From an uncultured Prevotella sp. (lineage in GTDB: Bacteria; Bacteroidota; Bacteroidia; Bacteroidales; Bacteroidaceae): 17,517 nucleotides of DNA. Below the pieces are notes generated by a model that worked only from the letters and a program-made list of their open reading frames with translations, searched no databases and had not been told where the DNA came from. This document shows, piece after piece, positions 15,031 to 17,517 of the stretch (position 1 is the stretch's first letter; every line of letters starts with the position of its first letter). The stretch covers positions 1-17,517 of the forward strand of contig CAKQEI010000055.1 in assembly GCA_934230115.1 (NCBI GenBank). Direction: 5' to 3'. Both the position numbers and the translations under genes were made by a program.

Positions 15031-16383
15031 ATGGCAAATGTAATTAAGTTACGTAAGGGTTTGGACATCAACCTTAAGGGAAAGGCCGCCGAGCAAAAAT
15101 TCCCGGTTAAGGCTGCTGCCCAGTATGCCCTTGTACCTGATGACTTTGTAGGCATGACTCCCAAGGTGGTAGTTCGCGAGGGCGACCATGTGAAGGCTGG
15201 CGACGCTCTGTTTGTCAACAAGAAGCAGAACGACGTTAAGTTCGCATCGCCCGTGAGTGGAGTAGTGCAGGCAGTTGTCAGAGGCGACCGCCGCAAGGTG
15301 TTGCGCGTTGTCGTAGAGGCTGACAAGGATCAGCAGTATGTTGACTTCGGTCAGAAACAGGTGGCTTCGCTCGATGGCGACACCGTGGTTAAGGCTCTGC
15401 TTGAGGCTGGCTTGTTCGGCTACATCAACCAGCTGCCCTACGCCGTGTCTACCACTCCCGACCAGAAGCCACGCGCTATCTTTGTGAGCGCATTGCGCGA
15501 CATGCCTCTCGCAGGCAATTTCGAGTTTGAGCTTCAGGGCAACGAGAAGGACTTCCAGACGGGTCTCACAGCTCTGTCGAAAATCGCCAAGACCTATCTC
15601 GGCATTGGCGCACAGCAGACAAACTCTGCCTTGACCTCAGCCAAGGACGTTGAGGTGAACGTGTTCGACGGTCCGTGTCCGGCAGGCAACGTTGGTGTTC
15701 AGGTGAACAACATCGCTCCCGTGAACAAGGGCGAGGTGGTTTGGACAGTCGACCCGACAGCAGTCATCTTCTTCGGAAGATTGTTCAACACAGGCAAGGT
15801 AGATCTCCGTCGTCTTGTGGCAGTCGCAGGTAGCGAAATCAACAATCCGGCTTATGCCGAGGTGCTTGTTGGTCAGCCTATCTCGAGCCTTCTCGAGGGC
15901 AAGCTCGCAAAGAAGGATCACGTGCGCATCATCAACGGCAACCCGTTGACAGGCCGCAAGTGCACAGCCGAGGACTTCGTTGGCGGTCACACATCCGAGA
16001 TTACCGTAATTCCTGAGGGCGACAATGTTGACGAGATGCTTGGTTGGATTCTTCCACGCACCAACGACTTCTCTGTCAGCCGCAGCTATCTCTCATGGCT
16101 CTTCGGCAAGAACAAGGAGTACAGTCTCGACGCACGCGTTAAGGGTGGCGAGCGCCACATGATTATGAGTGGCGAGTACGACAAGGTGCTCCCGATGGAC
16201 ATCTATGGCGAATATCTCGTCAAGGCAATCATTGCCGGCGACATCGACCGCATGGAACAGCTTGGCATCTACGAGGTAGCTCCCGAGGACTTTGCCGTGG
16301 CAGAGTTTGTCGACTCATCGAAGCTTGAGCTCCAGCACATCGTGCGCAAGGGTCTCGACATGCTCCGCAAGGAGAATGCATAA
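15031..16383 (+). CDS. nqrA: Na+-translocating NADH:quinone reductase subunit A
   Basis: NqrA is the peripheral cytoplasmic subunit of the sodium-pumping NADH:quinone oxidoreductase, which oxidises NADH, reduces quinone and exports Na+. The protein, 450 residues from this start, matches the family length of about 446-450. It opens MANVIKLRKGLDINLKGKA, the typical NqrA N-terminus. An in-frame ATG 33 bases upstream (14998) would add 11 unrelated residues, so I prefer 15031. A barrel-sandwich segment (VREGDHVKAGDALFVNK, then FASPVSGVV) lies at about 45-85, as in biotinyl/lipoyl-like folds. The conserved central and C-terminal NqrA segments follow (FDGPCPAGNVGVQVNNIAPV, GNPLTGRKC, ERHMIMSGEYDKVLPMD). 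nqrB begins 28 bases after the stop, so they are clearly co-transcribed. Confidence 0.97.
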   Translation: MANVIKLRKGLDINLKGKAAEQKFPVKAAAQYALVPDDFVGMTPKVVVREGDHVKAGDALFVNKKQNDVKFASPVSGVVQAVVRGDRRKVLRVVVEADKDQQYVDFGQKQVASLDGDTVVKALLEAGLFGYINQLPYAVSTTPDQKPRAIFVSALRDMPLAGNFEFELQGNEKDFQTGLTALSKIAKTYLGIGAQQTNSALTSAKDVEVNVFDGPCPAGNVGVQVNNIAPVNKGEVVWTVDPTAVIFFGRLFNTGKVDLRRLVAVAGSEINNPAYAEVLVGQPISSLLEGKLAKKDHVRIINGNPLTGRKCTAEDFVGGHTSEITVIPEGDNVDEMLGWILPRTNDFSVSRSYLSWLFGKNKEYSLDARVKGGERHMIMSGEYDKVLPMDIYGEYLVKAIIAGDIDRMEQLGIYEVAPEDFAVAEFVDSSKLELQHIVRKGLDMLRKENA

Positions 16384-16411
16384 CATTTAATTTAATTACA
16401 AAGAGAAAAGT

Positions 16412-17517
16412 ATGAATTTTCTAAGAAAATATCTTAACGACATCAAGCCCAACTTCGAGCCTGAGGGAAAGCTCCACGCCTTCCGCAGCTTGTTCGACGG
16501 CTTTGAGACTTTCCTGTTTGTGCCCAACCAGACTTCAAAGACCGGTGTGAACATCCACGACGCCATCGATTCTAAGCGCATCATGAGCTTTGTGGTGATT
16601 GCGTTGCTTCCGGCATTGCTGTTTGGTATGTACAACGTGGGATTCCAGAACTACAAGGCAGCCGGCGCTTTGGCCGACGCTTCGTTCTTCTCAATGTTCA
16701 TCTACGGAGCATTGCAGGTGCTTCCTAAAATCATCGTCAGCTACGTTGTAGGTCTCGGCATCGAGTTTGCCTGGGCACAGTGGAAGGGCGAGGAGATTCA
16801 GGAGGGCTTCCTTGTTTCGGGCATCATTATCCCGTTGATTATCCCTGTGGGCTGTCCGCTGTGGGCACTCGCCATTGCCGTAGCCTTCGCCGTAGTAATC
16901 GGCAAGGAGATTTTCGGCGGTACAGGTATGAACATCTTCAACGTGGCTCTTATCACTCGCGCGTTCCTCTTCTTCTCTTATCCTACAAAGATGAGTGGCG
17001 ACGCTGTTTGGGTGGCCAACGACACAATCTTCGGTCTTGGCAACACTCTTCCCGACACCTTCACCTGCGCCACACCGCTTGGTGAGATTGCACAGGGAGC
17101 AGCCGTGAACAGCAGCCTCTGCGACATGGTCACAGGTCTTATCCCAGGTTCAATCGGCGAGACCAGCGTTATCGCCATCGCCATTGGTGCCGTGATACTT
17201 CTCTGGACAGGCATTGCCTCATGGCGCACAATGCTCAGTGTGTTCGTTGGTGGTGCTGTTGCAGCCTACATCTTCGAGGCTCTCGGCATGACTCCTATCG
17301 CATGGTATGAGCACATTGTGTTGGGTGGCTTCTGCTTCGGTGCTGTGTTTATGGCTACCGACCCTGTGACATCAGCCCGCACACAATGCGGACAGTACTA
17401 CTACGGTGCCATCATCGGCATCATGGCAGTAATCATCCGCGTTATGAACCCTGGTTATCCAGAGGGTATGATGCTCGCCATCCTCTTTATGAACATGTTC
17501 GCTCCGCTTATCGACTA
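16412..17517 (+). CDS. nqrB: Na+-translocating NADH:quinone reductase subunit B, partial
   Basis: This is the integral membrane subunit of the Nqr pump and carries a covalently bound FMN. The first 368 codons are present, beginning MNFLRKYLNDIKPNFEPEGK, and the frame is open to the right edge. Several hydrophobic helices are visible (about 57-73, 92-115, 132-165, 255-275, 277-291, 302-315 and 332-344). The segment FTCATPLGE places T221 at the position of the flavinylated threonine (pattern S/T-x-A-T). FGGTGMNIFNVALI (168-181) and FMATDPVTSARTQCG (313-327) are strongly conserved family motifs. NqrB is normally about 385-415 residues, so only the last few helical turns are missing. nqrC-F would be expected to follow beyond the window. 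Confidence 0.97.
   Translation, partial: MNFLRKYLNDIKPNFEPEGKLHAFRSLFDGFETFLFVPNQTSKTGVNIHDAIDSKRIMSFVVIALLPALLFGMYNVGFQNYKAAGALADASFFSMFIYGALQVLPKIIVSYVVGLGIEFAWAQWKGEEIQEGFLVSGIIIPLIIPVGCPLWALAIAVAFAVVIGKEIFGGTGMNIFNVALITRAFLFFSYPTKMSGDAVWVANDTIFGLGNTLPDTFTCATPLGEIAQGAAVNSSLCDMVTGLIPGSIGETSVIAIAIGAVILLWTGIASWRTMLSVFVGGAVAAYIFEALGMTPIAWYEHIVLGGFCFGAVFMATDPVTSARTQCGQYYYGAIIGIMAVIIRVMNPGYPEGMMLAILFMNMFAPLID

Noticed and set aside
1..17517. CRISPR array, tRNA or rRNA genes, phage, toxin-antitoxin or defence genes
   Set aside because: I looked on both strands and saw no regularly spaced direct repeats with unique spacers, no tRNA-like cloverleaf, and no integrase, transposase, nuclease or toxin families. 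The genes present are core metabolism, envelope and respiration.

Overview
The window looks like a chromosomal segment from a Bacteroidales bacterium, probably Prevotellaceae or a close relative. Three things point there. Promoters of the Bacteroidetes type (TTTG, about 20 bases, TAnnTTTG) sit in front of several genes. The protein set is typical of the group: a two-domain transglutaminase-like secreted protein, a GH29 fucosidase, an Nqr sodium pump and a TamB-like protein. Start codons lack consistent strong Shine-Dalgarno sequences. The genus is an inference from style, not from a marker gene.

Layout: positions 1-13115 are almost entirely minus-strand. Read in the direction of transcription this block holds tamB (13115-8736), an outer-membrane barrel protein with an N-terminal helix-hairpin-helix region (8629-6590), a small stand-alone RNA candidate (about 6459-6384), transketolase (6284-4266), ribose-5-phosphate isomerase B (4187-3750), a secreted transglutaminase-fold protein (3539-927), a 780-base gene-free region with a 197-base inverted-repeat element, and the start of rplU (146 to the window edge). 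A divergent promoter region at 13116-13367 separates this block from the plus-strand block: a secreted GH29 alpha-L-fucosidase (13368-14717) with its own terminator, then nqrA (15031-16383) and nqrB (16412 to the window edge) as the beginning of the Na+-translocating NADH:quinone reductase operon.

How the genes relate: tkt and rpiB form a non-oxidative pentose phosphate pair. TamB and the barrel protein both concern the outer membrane. The fucosidase is a lone secreted glycan-degrading enzyme with no SusC/SusD genes visible beside it. nqrAB belongs to respiratory energy conservation.

Most of the window is ordinary core genome, and I see no complete undescribed multi-gene defence or mobile system. 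The most unusual material lies between genes. First, there is a candidate small RNA with its own consensus promoter, a 12-bp GNRA-capped terminator stem and a leader word that I associate with repeated Bacteroidales intergenic sequences. Second, at least three spacers carry inverted repeats whose arms are themselves built from short tandem words (period 9, 7 and 7). The largest, at 319-515, encloses a 49-base AT-rich palindrome. Third, there is a structured leader in front of rplU.
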